Notes: a model not told the origin generated them from the sequence alone. DNA of 64,000 nucleotides from JAKFWF01 sp963750535 (GCA_963750535.1 CAVVRF010000002.1:1-64000), one strand, 5' to 3'; numbered from the stretch's first letter, positions 44,928 through 53,774 are shown. Numbers and translations: made by a program.

Positions 44928-46097
44928 ATGACTCGGAGCGCCCGGAGAGCCGCATTTGAAAGGCAAGCGCTCGTGGAGCCGGCACGTGTAATGTTTCTAT
45001 ACTGGGGCAGACGCGGTCTCACCCAGTTCGCGCTGGAGGTCGCTCGCGCGGCCCGAGCCGACAGTGATTTGGCCGCGACCATTTCGCTATCCCGCCAGAA
45101 CGAGAACATCGCGGCCTTTCGGGAGCTCGGGGAATCGCTGTTCCTCATCGACACGTTCAGCAGCAACATCGGCGTGCTCACGCAGTCCTGGCGTATCCCC
45201 TCATTGCGTCAACAGCTTCTGACCCGGATGCGCTCGGACCGTACGGACGTCGTGATCGATCTGATGCCACACGTCTGGTCGTCGCTGATGGTAACGGCGA
45301 TACAATCCGCCGGCGCAAGCTATGTGCCAATCGTGCATGACGCCGCGGCGCACCCCGGCGACTATCGCACAAGGTGGGTCAAACGCATCCTCGACCAGTC
45401 GCTACTGCGAGCCGACCGCGTGCTGACATTGAGCAGGGCCGTGGCTCGACAGCTGATCGACACCCGAAGAGTGCCGAAGGACAAGGTCGTCACGCTGTTC
45501 CATCCGGACCTGGCCTATGGCACGCCAGGCGACAGGCGCACCGACCAGCCGGGCAACCCGTTTCGGCTGATGTTCATGGGACGCATCATGCCGTACAAGG
45601 GCTTGTCGCTGTTTCTCGATGCGGTCGATCAGTTGCGCCGGGACGGCATCATGGTGGAGGTCGGCGTCTTCGGCGAGGGCGCGCTCGGAGAGGATGCCGA
45701 GCGCCTGTCGGCGATGGGCGCGGAAGTGGTCAACCACTGGCTCAGCGACGCCGAGATCGCGGCCATCCTGCCGCGGTTCGACGCGGTGGTGCTATCGCAC
45801 ACCGAAGCCAGCCAGTCGGGAGTTGCCGCGGCTGCCTTCGGCGCCGGATTGCCGGTCATCGCGACGCCGGTCGGCGGGCTCGTCGAGCAGGTGATCGACG
45901 GACAGACCGGCGTGTTGGCGAGCCGTGTCGATGCCGACGCGCTCAGCCACGCAATGAAGCGGCTGATGTTCGATCCCGCTCTCTATCGCCGGATCCATCA
46001 CGTCATCGCCGGCGCCAGGGACGAGCGATCGATGGCCCGTTTCGTGTCCGAGTGCGTTGCTCTCGCCCAGCGCGGTCGGGGTGTGGGCCGCGGCTGA
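44928..46097 (+). CDS. Glycosyltransferase family 4 protein
   Basis: 389-aa GT-B enzyme: RVMFLYWGRRGLTQFALEVA at the start, IVHDAAAHPGDYR at the acceptor cleft, then FRLMFMGRIMPYKGLSLFLD and VVLSHTEASQSGVAAAAFGA with the donor-binding glutamate, ending GLPVIATPVGGLVEQVIDG. It is divergent from the other glycosyltransferase and on the same strand as the YcaO gene 168 bp downstream. Starts at GTG 44913 or ATG 44991 are possible. Confidence 0.87.
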   Translation: MTRSARRAAFERQALVEPARVMFLYWGRRGLTQFALEVARAARADSDLAATISLSRQNENIAAFRELGESLFLIDTFSSNIGVLTQSWRIPSLRQQLLTRMRSDRTDVVIDLMPHVWSSLMVTAIQSAGASYVPIVHDAAAHPGDYRTRWVKRILDQSLLRADRVLTLSRAVARQLIDTRRVPKDKVVTLFHPDLAYGTPGDRRTDQPGNPFRLMFMGRIMPYKGLSLFLDAVDQLRRDGIMVEVGVFGEGALGEDAERLSAMGAEVVNHWLSDAEIAAILPRFDAVVLSHTEASQSGVAAAAFGAGLPVIATPVGGLVEQVIDGQTGVLASRVDADALSHAMKRLMFDPALYRRIHHVIAGARDERSMARFVSECVALAQRGRGVGRG

Positions 46098-46265
46098 ATT
46101 GCCCTTCCCGCACCGCTCGGCAGTGGACCTGATCCCGCCAGCCCGCAAATATTCCGTTCGGGTAGACTGCGCCGCCGTCGGCGTGATTAGCTGCACGCCG
46201 GCGCCGCGATCGCGCGGCGATCCGACCGTTCGGATACGATCGTCGAAATTGTTGCGACAGCGGAA

Positions 46266-47507
46266 ATGGCTGCCATGTTGGCCTTCGGCGCAGCCGGCAA
46301 AGGACGCAAGACCTGCCTCCGTGGCTCCCACCGGACGCTTGCGCCGGCCGAGACTCTGGCGCGTGTCGAGCCGCTACTGAAGGCATTCGGCATTACTCGT
46401 GTCGCCAACCTGACAGGCCTCGATCGGACCGGCATCCCGGTTGTCATGGTTTGCCGGCCGAACGCCCGATCGAGCGCCGTCTTCCACGGCAAGGGCATGA
46501 CAGTCGCCGCGGCCAAGGCCTCGGGGGTGATGGAGGCGATCGAGACTTGGCACGCCGAGCACGCCGCGCCGCCACTGCGCTTCGGCAGCGAGGCCGAGCT
46601 TGCCGCCTCGATCAGGCTCGCCGATGTCGATCGCCTGCCGCGACTTCCCGCCAGCGTCTACGACCGCCATCATCCCATGCTCTGGGCCGAGGGGCTGGAC
46701 CTGAACGATGGTGAGCAGGTGTGGGTACCGTTCGAGGTCGTCCACGCCAATTCCGCCATTCCGGGACCGCCGGCGAGCGGCTGCTTCGCGGCCAGCACGA
46801 ACGGGCTCGCCTCCGGCAACGAGATGCTCGAGGCGGTCAGCCACGCCTTGTGCGAGGTGATCGAGCGCGATGCCACGAGCCTGTGGCACCGCATGCATCC
46901 CGCGCTGCAGGACGCGATGCGGATCGATCTGGCAACGGTCGACGATGGCGACTGCCACGACGTGCTGGAGCGGCTTGCGGCCGCCGATATCGAGGTTGCG
47001 GTCTGGGATACGACCAGCGATATCGGTGTGCCGGCCTTCCAGTGCCTGCTGGTCGACCGCACCGGCGAGATCGATCACATCGGGTCCGGCGCCGGCTGTC
47101 ATCCGACGCGCGAGATCGCATTATTGCGTGCGCTGACCGAGGCGGCGCAGGTTCGCACGACCTACATCGTCGGCTCGCGCGAGGACATACTGCCCGCCGA
47201 CTACCAGCCCGCGACGCTCGGATTTCGCACTCGACATGCCCGTGAGTTGATGCGCCCAGTCGCAGCAGGGCGCGCCTTCCGGGATTGCGGCCGCTTCCCG
47301 TTCGACACCTTCGAGGCCGAGGTTGCCTGGCTGCTCGGGCGCCTGGCGAACGTGGGGCTGGATCAGGCGCTAGGCGTCGATCTTTCACGCCCCGAGTTCG
47401 GCGTTGCCGTGGTTCGTGTCATGGTGCCGGGGCTCGAAGGCTCCGATCATCATGCCGGCTACACGCCGGGCGCACGCGCCCGCGCCATCGCGGAGCGGCG
47501 ACCATGA
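46266..47507 (+). CDS. YcaO-domain ATP-dependent cyclodehydratase/thioamide synthase
   Basis: 413 aa. YcaO proteins activate a backbone amide of a peptide by phosphorylation, giving azolines or, with TfuA, thioamides. The nucleotide and magnesium glutamates are in GVMEAIETWHAEH (near residue 88) and in SHALCEVIERDATSLWH (near 192); NGLASGNEMLEAV and GSGAGCHPTREIALLRALTE complete the fold. There is no attached E1-like or ocin-ThiF leader-recognition domain. It overlaps TfuA by four bases (ATGA), so the two are made together. This size and pairing fit thioamidating YcaO enzymes rather than the stand-alone E. coli type. Confidence 0.92.
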   Translation: MAAMLAFGAAGKGRKTCLRGSHRTLAPAETLARVEPLLKAFGITRVANLTGLDRTGIPVVMVCRPNARSSAVFHGKGMTVAAAKASGVMEAIETWHAEHAAPPLRFGSEAELAASIRLADVDRLPRLPASVYDRHHPMLWAEGLDLNDGEQVWVPFEVVHANSAIPGPPASGCFAASTNGLASGNEMLEAVSHALCEVIERDATSLWHRMHPALQDAMRIDLATVDDGDCHDVLERLAAADIEVAVWDTTSDIGVPAFQCLLVDRTGEIDHIGSGAGCHPTREIALLRALTEAAQVRTTYIVGSREDILPADYQPATLGFRTRHARELMRPVAAGRAFRDCGRFPFDTFEAEVAWLLGRLANVGLDQALGVDLSRPEFGVAVVRVMVPGLEGSDHHAGYTPGARARAIAERRP

Positions 47508-48883
47508 GCGCCTGCATCTTTGTCGGCCCGACATTGCGGCGCGAGGAGGTGGCGGCGGTCATCGACGATGCGGTTTGCCTGCCGCCGGCAGCACAGGGCG
47601 ACATATACCGCGCCGCCAGGTCCCGGCGACCACGCGCAATCGGCGTCATCGATGGCTATTTCTGCGGGGCGCCGTCGATCTGGCACAAGGAGATCTTGTG
47701 GGCGCTATCGGAAGGCATCCACGTATTCGGCAGCGCCAGCATGGGTGCGCTGCGGGCAGCCGAGCTGCATGCCTTCGGCATGCGCGGCGTCGGGCGGATC
47801 TTCGAGGATTTTCGCGACGGCCGCCTCGAGGACGACGACGAGGTCGCGATCTCGCACGGCCCGGCCGAGACCGGCTATCTCGCCCTCTCTGAGCCGATGG
47901 TCAACATCCGCGCGACCCTGCGACGCGCGCAAGCCGCCAACCTGATCTGCCCGGCCGCGCGCGATGCGATCGAGCAGCTGGCCAAGTCGACGTTCTTCGC
48001 CGAGCGCCGCTGGCGCGACATACTTGCACGCGTGCCGGCCGAGCAGGTCACAGAAGCCGAGGTCGGCGCGCTGCAAGCCTGGCTGAGCAAGGGGCAGGTC
48101 GACCAGAAGCGGGAGGATGCCATCGCGATGCTGCACGCGATGCGGCAAACCATGGACCGGCCGGAGCGTTTCCAGCCGGCGTTCCGGTTCGAGCGCACGC
48201 ATTTCTGGGACGAGCTGACCAGCCGGATCGCGCACGAGGAGAACACGCGCACCGCCGCCGGTCCGGACGTCATTGCTGCGCGCGCAGTGACGGAGGAGCT
48301 TCGGCTGCAAGGAGCCGAGATCTACGGACAGGTCCGCTCGAGGGCGCTCCTGCGATGGTTCACCCAGCACACTGCGCCGCCAAGCCCCGCTGATACCGGA
48401 TCGGCCGCGATCGGCCGGCGATTGGCGGGGCTGCGGGCCGAGCACGGCCTCTACGATCGTGCCGCCCTCAACGCGTGGCTCGAGCGCAATCACCTCGATG
48501 AAGCCGCTCTCGAGCAGTTGCTGCAGCGGGACGTGCGAGCGCAGGCAGCGGCGGCAGATGCGGAAACTTCCCTCGATCATGCCCTGGTCGACGAGCTGCG
48601 GCTCAGCGGCGCCTATGCGGCGCTTGCCGAGCGGGCGCGCCACAAGCGCGACGTCCTGACGGCGAATGGCATGGATTTGCTCGCCGCGACAGCCGCGGCG
48701 TCCGGGCCGATCGGGACCAGAGCATGGTATTTTGGCGAGCGCCTCGGCCAGTCGATGCCCGACGACGTTGCCGGCTTTTCCCGCGAGCTTGGCTTCGACA
48801 GCCTTGCCGAGTTCGATAGTGTCTTGCGCCGGGAGAAAATTTATTCGACACTTGTACATAATGTTTCGGCACTGAGCCGATAA
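47504..48883 (+). CDS. tfuA: TfuA protein (partner of YcaO in thioamidation)
   Basis: 459 aa. The N-terminal TfuA domain is clear: CIFVGPTLRREEVAAVIDDA, GVIDGYFCGAPSIWHKEILW, ALSEGIHVFGSASMGALRAA and ELHAFGMRGVGRIFEDFRDG. TfuA was named from trifolitoxin biosynthesis and is thought to deliver sulfide to the YcaO-activated amide; in methanogens the pair makes thioglycine in methyl-CoM reductase. The C-terminal 250 residues, helical and Arg/Glu-rich, exceed the minimal domain and are typical of bacterial TfuA. Coupled to ycaO by ATGA. Confidence 0.92.
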   Translation: MSACIFVGPTLRREEVAAVIDDAVCLPPAAQGDIYRAARSRRPRAIGVIDGYFCGAPSIWHKEILWALSEGIHVFGSASMGALRAAELHAFGMRGVGRIFEDFRDGRLEDDDEVAISHGPAETGYLALSEPMVNIRATLRRAQAANLICPAARDAIEQLAKSTFFAERRWRDILARVPAEQVTEAEVGALQAWLSKGQVDQKREDAIAMLHAMRQTMDRPERFQPAFRFERTHFWDELTSRIAHEENTRTAAGPDVIAARAVTEELRLQGAEIYGQVRSRALLRWFTQHTAPPSPADTGSAAIGRRLAGLRAEHGLYDRAALNAWLERNHLDEAALEQLLQRDVRAQAAAADAETSLDHALVDELRLSGAYAALAERARHKRDVLTANGMDLLAATAAASGPIGTRAWYFGERLGQSMPDDVAGFSRELGFDSLAEFDSVLRREKIYSTLVHNVSALSR

Positions 48884-48928
48884 TTCTATGAATTCCTGTT
48901 CCTGCGGCTGGGCGTGCTCGGGTGCGCT

Positions 48929-50278
48929 ATGTGGGACGCAAATCGATATAGAGGCGGCACGCGTTTCCGGCTGTTTCCGCAGGTGCCGCTACTGCATCCC
49001 GGGAGACCGCCGCAAGTCGTCACCATTTCCGCCGCTCCCGGCACCATCGGCCCCGGTCCGTCGGACGACGGCATCTACCTGATCGATCCCATCGGCAAGC
49101 GGGGCCCCTACGGCATCAAGGCCGGTCCTTACGGCACTCCCTATCTCGACTTGCCGCCGTGGCGCGGGGCGACGCGCCGGCCGGTGCAGCCGGACGCCAA
49201 CGGGCATTTCGATCACATTCCGCCCGGCTCGCCCGAATTCGAGCGCGCGCACGTGTTCGGCGCCATCAGGTTCGTGCTCGGGATCTGGGAGGGCTACCTC
49301 GGCCGCCCGGTCGAGTGGCATTTCGCGCGCGATTTCGATCGCCTCGAGGTGCTCATGCTGCCGGACTTCGACAACGCCCACGTCGGCTACGGCTTCATGG
49401 AGATCGGATCACAGCGCGGCCCGTCGGGCGAGATCCTGCCCTTCGCGCTCAACTTCGATGTCATCGCTCACGAGCTCGGGCACCTGATCATCTATGGCAC
49501 GCTCGGCGTGCCGCAACCCGAAACGCAACGGGGGGAGTATTTCGGGTTCCAGGAGAGCGCCGCCGACATGACGGCTCTGGTCTCGGCGCTGCATTTCGAG
49601 ACCATGCTCGACGATCTGCTCGAGGAGACCAGCGGCAATCTCTACACCTTCAACGAGCTGAGCCGCTTTGCCGAGATCTCGGCCTCGAGCGAGATCCGGC
49701 TTGCCGTCAATTCCGTGAAGATGTCAGCGTTCGCCGCCGGTTGGGACGATGAGCACCTGCTGTCGATGCCGTTGACCGGGGCGCTGTTCGACCTGTTCGT
49801 CGACATGTTCCAGGAGGAGCTGGTCGCAAGCGGCCTGATCAGCCGCGAGGTGGCCGAGCTGGCGCGGGTGATCGAGGGCAATCCCGGCTACGAAACGCAC
49901 ATTCAGGCCGCGTTCGACAGCGCCTACCCCGACGCGCGGCGGGAGTTCCGCGCGGCCCTCGCTCGGGCTCGTGACACGCTCGGATATCTCCTGGCCGCAA
50001 CCTGGCTGCGGTTGTCGGCCGACTATTTCCGCTTCGTCGATGTCGGCGAGACGCTGTTGGCGGTCGATATTGCCATGACCGGCGGCCGCCACCGGCGCGA
50101 GATCGTCGACAGCTTCGTATGGCGCGAGATCGGCCACGTCGCGATCGGTCCGCGCCGGGCGCGGCCAAGTGCTGCAAGCCACGCTTTCTCTGTGCGGACG
50201 CTGCTGCCGGGGCTCCAGCGCCGCCTGCCGAAGATGGCCTACCGCGAAAAGATGAAGCTCGCGCGAGGCACAATGTGA
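48929..50278 (+). CDS. Putative zinc metalloprotease (HExxH...E) in the YcaO-TfuA locus
   Basis: 449 aa, not assignable to a named family by eye. Zinc motif HELGH at residues 181-185 (in FDVIAHELGHLIIYG), with a likely third ligand Glu209 in FQESAADMTALVS, 24 residues on: the gluzincin arrangement of thermolysin- and fungalysin-like peptidases. No signal peptide is seen, so it appears cytoplasmic. About 120 residues precede the catalytic domain and 190 helical residues follow. Just 45 bp from tfuA and in the same direction, it is the natural candidate for leader removal or core release from a modified peptide. Starts at GTG 48914 and ATG 48929 are both possible. Confidence 0.75.
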   Translation: MWDANRYRGGTRFRLFPQVPLLHPGRPPQVVTISAAPGTIGPGPSDDGIYLIDPIGKRGPYGIKAGPYGTPYLDLPPWRGATRRPVQPDANGHFDHIPPGSPEFERAHVFGAIRFVLGIWEGYLGRPVEWHFARDFDRLEVLMLPDFDNAHVGYGFMEIGSQRGPSGEILPFALNFDVIAHELGHLIIYGTLGVPQPETQRGEYFGFQESAADMTALVSALHFETMLDDLLEETSGNLYTFNELSRFAEISASSEIRLAVNSVKMSAFAAGWDDEHLLSMPLTGALFDLFVDMFQEELVASGLISREVAELARVIEGNPGYETHIQAAFDSAYPDARREFRAALARARDTLGYLLAATWLRLSADYFRFVDVGETLLAVDIAMTGGRHRREIVDSFVWREIGHVAIGPRRARPSAASHAFSVRTLLPGLQRRLPKMAYREKMKLARGTM

Positions 50279-50305
50279 AGTTTGGCAATCAATGGGAGCG
50301 TGGCC

Positions 50306-50542
50306 ATGGCTGAGAACCTGCTTTCGGTGTCTGGAATAAAGCTCTATGGACGCGAGATGGACGATCTCAAATTGGCGCCCGGTGAACGTGGCGCGCGGGT
50401 AGCTATCGCAGCTGCCGCAAAGCGCGAGCTGGCAACCCGGCGCAACCCCTGCGACAGAGGTCGCCCTAGCCGTCAGTCAGGCAGCGCCAAGGCTTCTCCA
50501 CTGATCCATTGCCGAACCTTAGTGAGCAAAGGCCGTTTCTGA
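50306..50542 (+). CDS. Small protein or N-terminal piece of the repeat protein
   Basis: 78 aa beginning MAENLLSVSGIKLYGREMDD. GGGAG at 50294-50298 gives a strong start 27 bp after the protease gene. The first 25 residues look like genuine protein; from about residue 45 onward (RNPCDRGRPSRQSGSAK) codon use degrades. The same reading phase becomes protein-like again at 50609-50698 (ADPTKETDDNKFLRRQIDG) after two stops. It may be a separate peptide or the front of the SGADLR protein split by an insertion. Confidence 0.5.
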   Translation: MAENLLSVSGIKLYGREMDDLKLAPGERGARVAIAAAAKRELATRRNPCDRGRPSRQSGSAKASPLIHCRTLVSKGRF

Positions 50543-50546
50543 TGCG

Positions 50547-51149
50547 GTGACGGGCGAAGCCAATCGAATTGTGACGCCCCCATCGCGTTGCTACGCGCTG
50601 CATTCTGAGATTCGCCGAAGCAGAAGTCGACAAATACTCGTATCGCAGATCCGACGAAAGAGACGGACGACAACAAGTTCCTTCGACGCCAGATCGACGG
50701 TCGCAGACGCTAGACTGGCGCGCATCTACGGATTTTCCTTTGAGGGTCACTATTATGACCTGCCAAAACCGATAGTATTGCTCGTGCACGGCGATGGAGA
50801 TCCCATAAACTTCAGAGGCAATCAGCGAACGGACCTCGAAAGCTCTGGCGTGGCCGCAAGAGACTGGGATTTCGCGGACAACGAGGTTACTGGCGTCGCA
50901 GGGGGCAACCCCGCCAACAATCTGCGCATGTGGGAGTACGACAAGGGCGATTTCTCGATCCGGATGGACATCGAGACCGGTCAACTGCAGGACATCCTGC
51001 TCGCCGCGACGCTGCGCGGCGGATCGATGACGAGCGGAGCCGATCTCAGGAGCGGAGCCGACCTCAGGAGCGGCGCGGACCTGAGAAGTGGTGCCGATCT
51101 GCGCAGCGGTGCCGACTTGCGCAGCGGTGCGGATCTGCGTCGGCGATGA
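50547..51149 (+). CDS. Hexapeptide-repeat protein, candidate substrate of YcaO-TfuA
   Basis: The frame begins with GTG at 50547, but good coding character starts only at about 50700: ARLARIYGFSFEGHYYDLPK, PIVLLVHGDGDP, then a segment rich in Asp and Trp, MWEYDKGDFSIRMDIETGQL, LQDILLAATLRGGSM, and six tandem SGADLR units ending RRR. The true upstream part is probably in the phase of 50306 and joins by removing one base at 50699. The folded N-terminal domain followed by a short repeated tail resembles a leader-plus-multi-core precursor. It is not a standard pentapeptide-repeat protein, because the unit is six residues. No homologue can be named from memory with certainty. Confidence 0.6.
   Translation: MTGEANRIVTPPSRCYALHSEIRRSRSRQILVSQIRRKRRTTTSSFDARSTVADARLARIYGFSFEGHYYDLPKPIVLLVHGDGDPINFRGNQRTDLESSGVAARDWDFADNEVTGVAGGNPANNLRMWEYDKGDFSIRMDIETGQLQDILLAATLRGGSMTSGADLRSGADLRSGADLRSGADLRSGADLRSGADLRRR
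51033..51140 (+). repeat. Six tandem 18-bp units encoding SGADLR
   Basis: Units begin at 51033, 51051, 51069, 51087, 51105 and 51123. Each encodes Ser-Gly-Ala-Asp-Leu-Arg exactly, using different synonymous codons (GGA/GGC/GGT, GCC/GCG, GAT/GAC, CTC/CTG/TTG, AGG/AGA/CGC/CGT). No nonsynonymous change is seen. Confidence 0.95.
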
Positions 51150-51266
51150 CGGCCCGAAGCGCGCAATGCGGCCCTTCGCATACCGCCGGGCGCATCACTG
51201 GCCGAGCGCGCGACCATAATCGGCGGCGCGCTCACCGGGCCGCCGGCCGCGCTGCCGTGCATCGGC

Positions 51267-51743
51267 TCACCCCTTGCCCGAGCGCCGCTGGTACCATCGC
51301 ATGGCGAGCTTTTCCTCGTCCTCGCCGACGACCTCAAATCCGAGCCGGTGATAGAGGCCGAGCGCGGCATTGCCCCGGATCACGTTCAACGTGAACGGCT
51401 TCCCGTCGGCCCTGGCCTTGTCCTGCAACGCCTTGATCACGCAAGTGCCGATGCCCTGATTGCGCCGGTCGGCGACGATGTGCAGCTGGTGCAGATGCAG
51501 GCCGCCCGTCGTTCGGGACACCTGCATCCAGCCGATGTCCTTCCGGTCGAGGCGAATGACGCACGCCTTGGACGGCTTGAAGCCGTCCCTGAGACTGGCG
51601 GTGGAACGCGCCTCGTCCCATCGGCCGAGCTCGGTCAGCAGCGGCTTCACCGACTCGAGATAAAGCCCCAGCGCGAATTTCAGGTCGCCGGCGGTCGCGG
51701 GCCGCAGCGCGATACCGGGCACGGGCGAGAGCTGCCTCGCCAT
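51267..51743 (-). CDS. GNAT family N-acetyltransferase
   Basis: 158 aa. Acetyl-CoA-binding motif A is LHIVADRRNQGIGTCVIKAL (the R/QxxGxG/A element is RNQGIG), and the C-terminal ALGLYHRLGFEVVGEDEEKL is the classic motif B end. ATG 51743 follows GAGG by five bases; ATG 51770 is an alternative. The huge open frame upstream is a shadow of the cyclase gene. Acceptor unknown. It is convergent with the repeat protein, 117 bp away. Confidence 0.88.
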   Translation of the reverse strand: MARQLSPVPGIALRPATAGDLKFALGLYLESVKPLLTELGRWDEARSTASLRDGFKPSKACVIRLDRKDIGWMQVSRTTGGLHLHQLHIVADRRNQGIGTCVIKALQDKARADGKPFTLNVIRGNAALGLYHRLGFEVVGEDEEKLAMRWYQRRSGKG

Positions 51744-51947
51744 TGTTGCCTCGCACTCGACCCAGTTCATGTCGGCCGAACCCGCAATCAGGCGAACCTT
51801 TGTACAAGTCTTATACGGCACAGCTGTCTTCCCGGCCAGCGGCACCAATTGAACGTTGTTGCTTTTTGCACTTCCGGGCGTTGCCAGTGCCCATAAAGTG
51901 ATGAGATACTGTGAAAATGCTGCTCTCATCGACAGATCGGGGCGCCC

Positions 51948-53732
51948 ATGAGCACAAGTGAGCAACAGGGGCTGGTGACACCACTCGGCCCGCGCCGCAA
52001 AGTTGCGGCGGTCATGTTCGCGGATATGGTCGGCTACAGCCAGCGCCTGGAAGTCGACGAGGCGACGAATTCGGAGCAGGTGACCCGCTCCATCGACCTG
52101 TTCAGGTCGCTGATCAGTCATTATGGCGGCGCCATGGCCAGCGTCGCCGGCGATGGCATCCTGGCCCTGTTCGAGAGTTCGGAACGGGCGCTGAGCTTCG
52201 CGATCCAGATGCGCAGCGAGTTCCGCGAGCAGGCGGTGTGGGGCGACGGCGAGCCGATCGAATTCCGCATTGGCCTCAATCTCGGCGAAGTCACCGTCAA
52301 CGACGCGAACGTCATCGGCCACTGCGTCAATGTCGCCGCGCGATTGCAGGCCTTGGCCGCGCCGGGCGAGATCCTGGTCACCGATCGCCTGCGCATGTCG
52401 ATCAGCGACGAGCACGGCGTGTCGTTCCGGTCGATGGGCCAGCCGACCCTCAAGAACATGTCCGAGCCGGTCGAGGTCTTTGCCGTCGAGCAATCCATTT
52501 CGCGTCCCGACCGGCGCATCGAGATCCTGCGCAATGCGCCATCGCGCGCGCCGGAACCTACACGGCAGCCATCGGTCGCGGTACTGGCGCTGCGGAACCT
52601 GTCGGACGATCCCGCCAACGACCACCTTTGCGAAGGCATCGTCGAGGACGTGATCGCCAACCTGAGCCGCTTCCGCAATCTGATGGTGATTGCGCGCCAT
52701 TCGGCGTTCCTGTTCAACCTCAAGACACAGACGGTACGCGAGGTGGGGACCCGTCTCGGCGTGCGCTATCTGCTCGGAGGCAGCCTGCGCCGCGCCGGCA
52801 AGCGCCTGCGCGTGGCGGTCCAGCTGACGGATGCCGAACTCGAGAACGTACTGTGGTCCGATCGCTTCGAGATCGGCATCGACGAGCTGTTCGAGCTGCA
52901 GGACGAGATCGCCGGCGCCGTCGCCTCCCGCCTGGCCGTCCAGATCGATTTCGCCCAGCAGAAGCAGGAATTGCAGTACCCGCGCGACATGCGGGCATAT
53001 GGCTTGGTATTGCGCGGCCACCAGCTCGTGCAGCGCTACACGAAGGAGGCCAACGCCCACGCCCGCCTGCTGTTCGACGAGGCGCTCGGATTCTCGCGGA
53101 ACTACGGCCGCGCCTATGGCGGCCTGTCGCGCACGCATAACCTCGACTGGCGCTATTCGTGGTCGGCCAAGCCCAACTCGTCACTCGATGCCGCCGTCGA
53201 CCTGGCGCAGAAGGCGATCCAGCTCGACCCGCTCGATGCCCGCGGGTTCGCCGAGCTCGGCTTCGCGATGCTCTACCAGAAGCGGCACGAGGAATTGCTC
53301 GCCGAGTACAGCCGGGCAGTGGTGCTCAACCCGAACGACGCCGACATCCTGGCCGAGCTCGCCGATGCGCTCGTCTATGCCGGACAGCCCAGGAAATCGG
53401 TCGACCTGCTGACGAAGGCGATGCGCCTCAACCCCTACTATCCCGACTGGTACCTGTGGTACCTGGCCGACGCACATAATGCGATGGGCAATTCGGCCGA
53501 GGTGATCAGCGTCGTCCGGCAGATGCAAAACCAGGACGAGGGTCGCAGGCTGCTGGCGGCCAACTATGCGCACCTCGGGCAATTGGACAAGGCCCGCATC
53601 GAGGCCAACGAGGTGCTGCGGCTGCACCCCGGCTTCACGATCAGCCAGTGGCGTCAGCGCCCGCCTTATCGCGATCAGGCGATCCTCGAGCGCTATGTCG
53701 AGGGTCTGATCAAGGCCGGCCTGCCGAAGTGA
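51948..53732 (+). CDS. Class III adenylate/guanylate cyclase domain protein with TolB-like and TPR regions
   Basis: 594 aa. The N-terminal cyclase domain has AAVMFADMVGYSQRLE (first metal Asp), VAGDGILALFES (second metal Asp) and VIGHCVNVAARLQALA. Next comes a FlgO/TolB-N-like region (PSVAVLALRNLSDDPANDHL, CEGIVEDVIANLSRF, GVRYLLGGSLRRAGKRLRVA), then TPR units (residues about 375-570). There is no signal peptide or membrane helix. This architecture is abundant in rhizobia; it should make cAMP or cGMP in answer to a partner bound through the TPRs. Confidence 0.9.
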   Translation: MSTSEQQGLVTPLGPRRKVAAVMFADMVGYSQRLEVDEATNSEQVTRSIDLFRSLISHYGGAMASVAGDGILALFESSERALSFAIQMRSEFREQAVWGDGEPIEFRIGLNLGEVTVNDANVIGHCVNVAARLQALAAPGEILVTDRLRMSISDEHGVSFRSMGQPTLKNMSEPVEVFAVEQSISRPDRRIEILRNAPSRAPEPTRQPSVAVLALRNLSDDPANDHLCEGIVEDVIANLSRFRNLMVIARHSAFLFNLKTQTVREVGTRLGVRYLLGGSLRRAGKRLRVAVQLTDAELENVLWSDRFEIGIDELFELQDEIAGAVASRLAVQIDFAQQKQELQYPRDMRAYGLVLRGHQLVQRYTKEANAHARLLFDEALGFSRNYGRAYGGLSRTHNLDWRYSWSAKPNSSLDAAVDLAQKAIQLDPLDARGFAELGFAMLYQKRHEELLAEYSRAVVLNPNDADILAELADALVYAGQPRKSVDLLTKAMRLNPYYPDWYLWYLADAHNAMGNSAEVISVVRQMQNQDEGRRLLAANYAHLGQLDKARIEANEVLRLHPGFTISQWRQRPPYRDQAILERYVEGLIKAGLPK

Positions 53733-53774
53733 TGCGGCCGGGCGCTGCGCCCGATAACCGGTCGCCCGGCCGGC

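Noticed and set aside
48888..49082. Cys-rich frame beginning MNSCSCGWACSGALCG directly after tfuA, considered as a RiPP precursor
   Set aside because: It has no ribosome site, overlaps the metalloprotease in another frame for most of its length, and its later residues look random. The overlap region codes well in the protease frame.
51267..53138. Extension of the acetyltransferase frame to over 600 residues
   Set aside because: All sequence upstream of 51770 is antisense to the cyclase gene and contains no recognisable domain; a good ribosome site exists at 51743.
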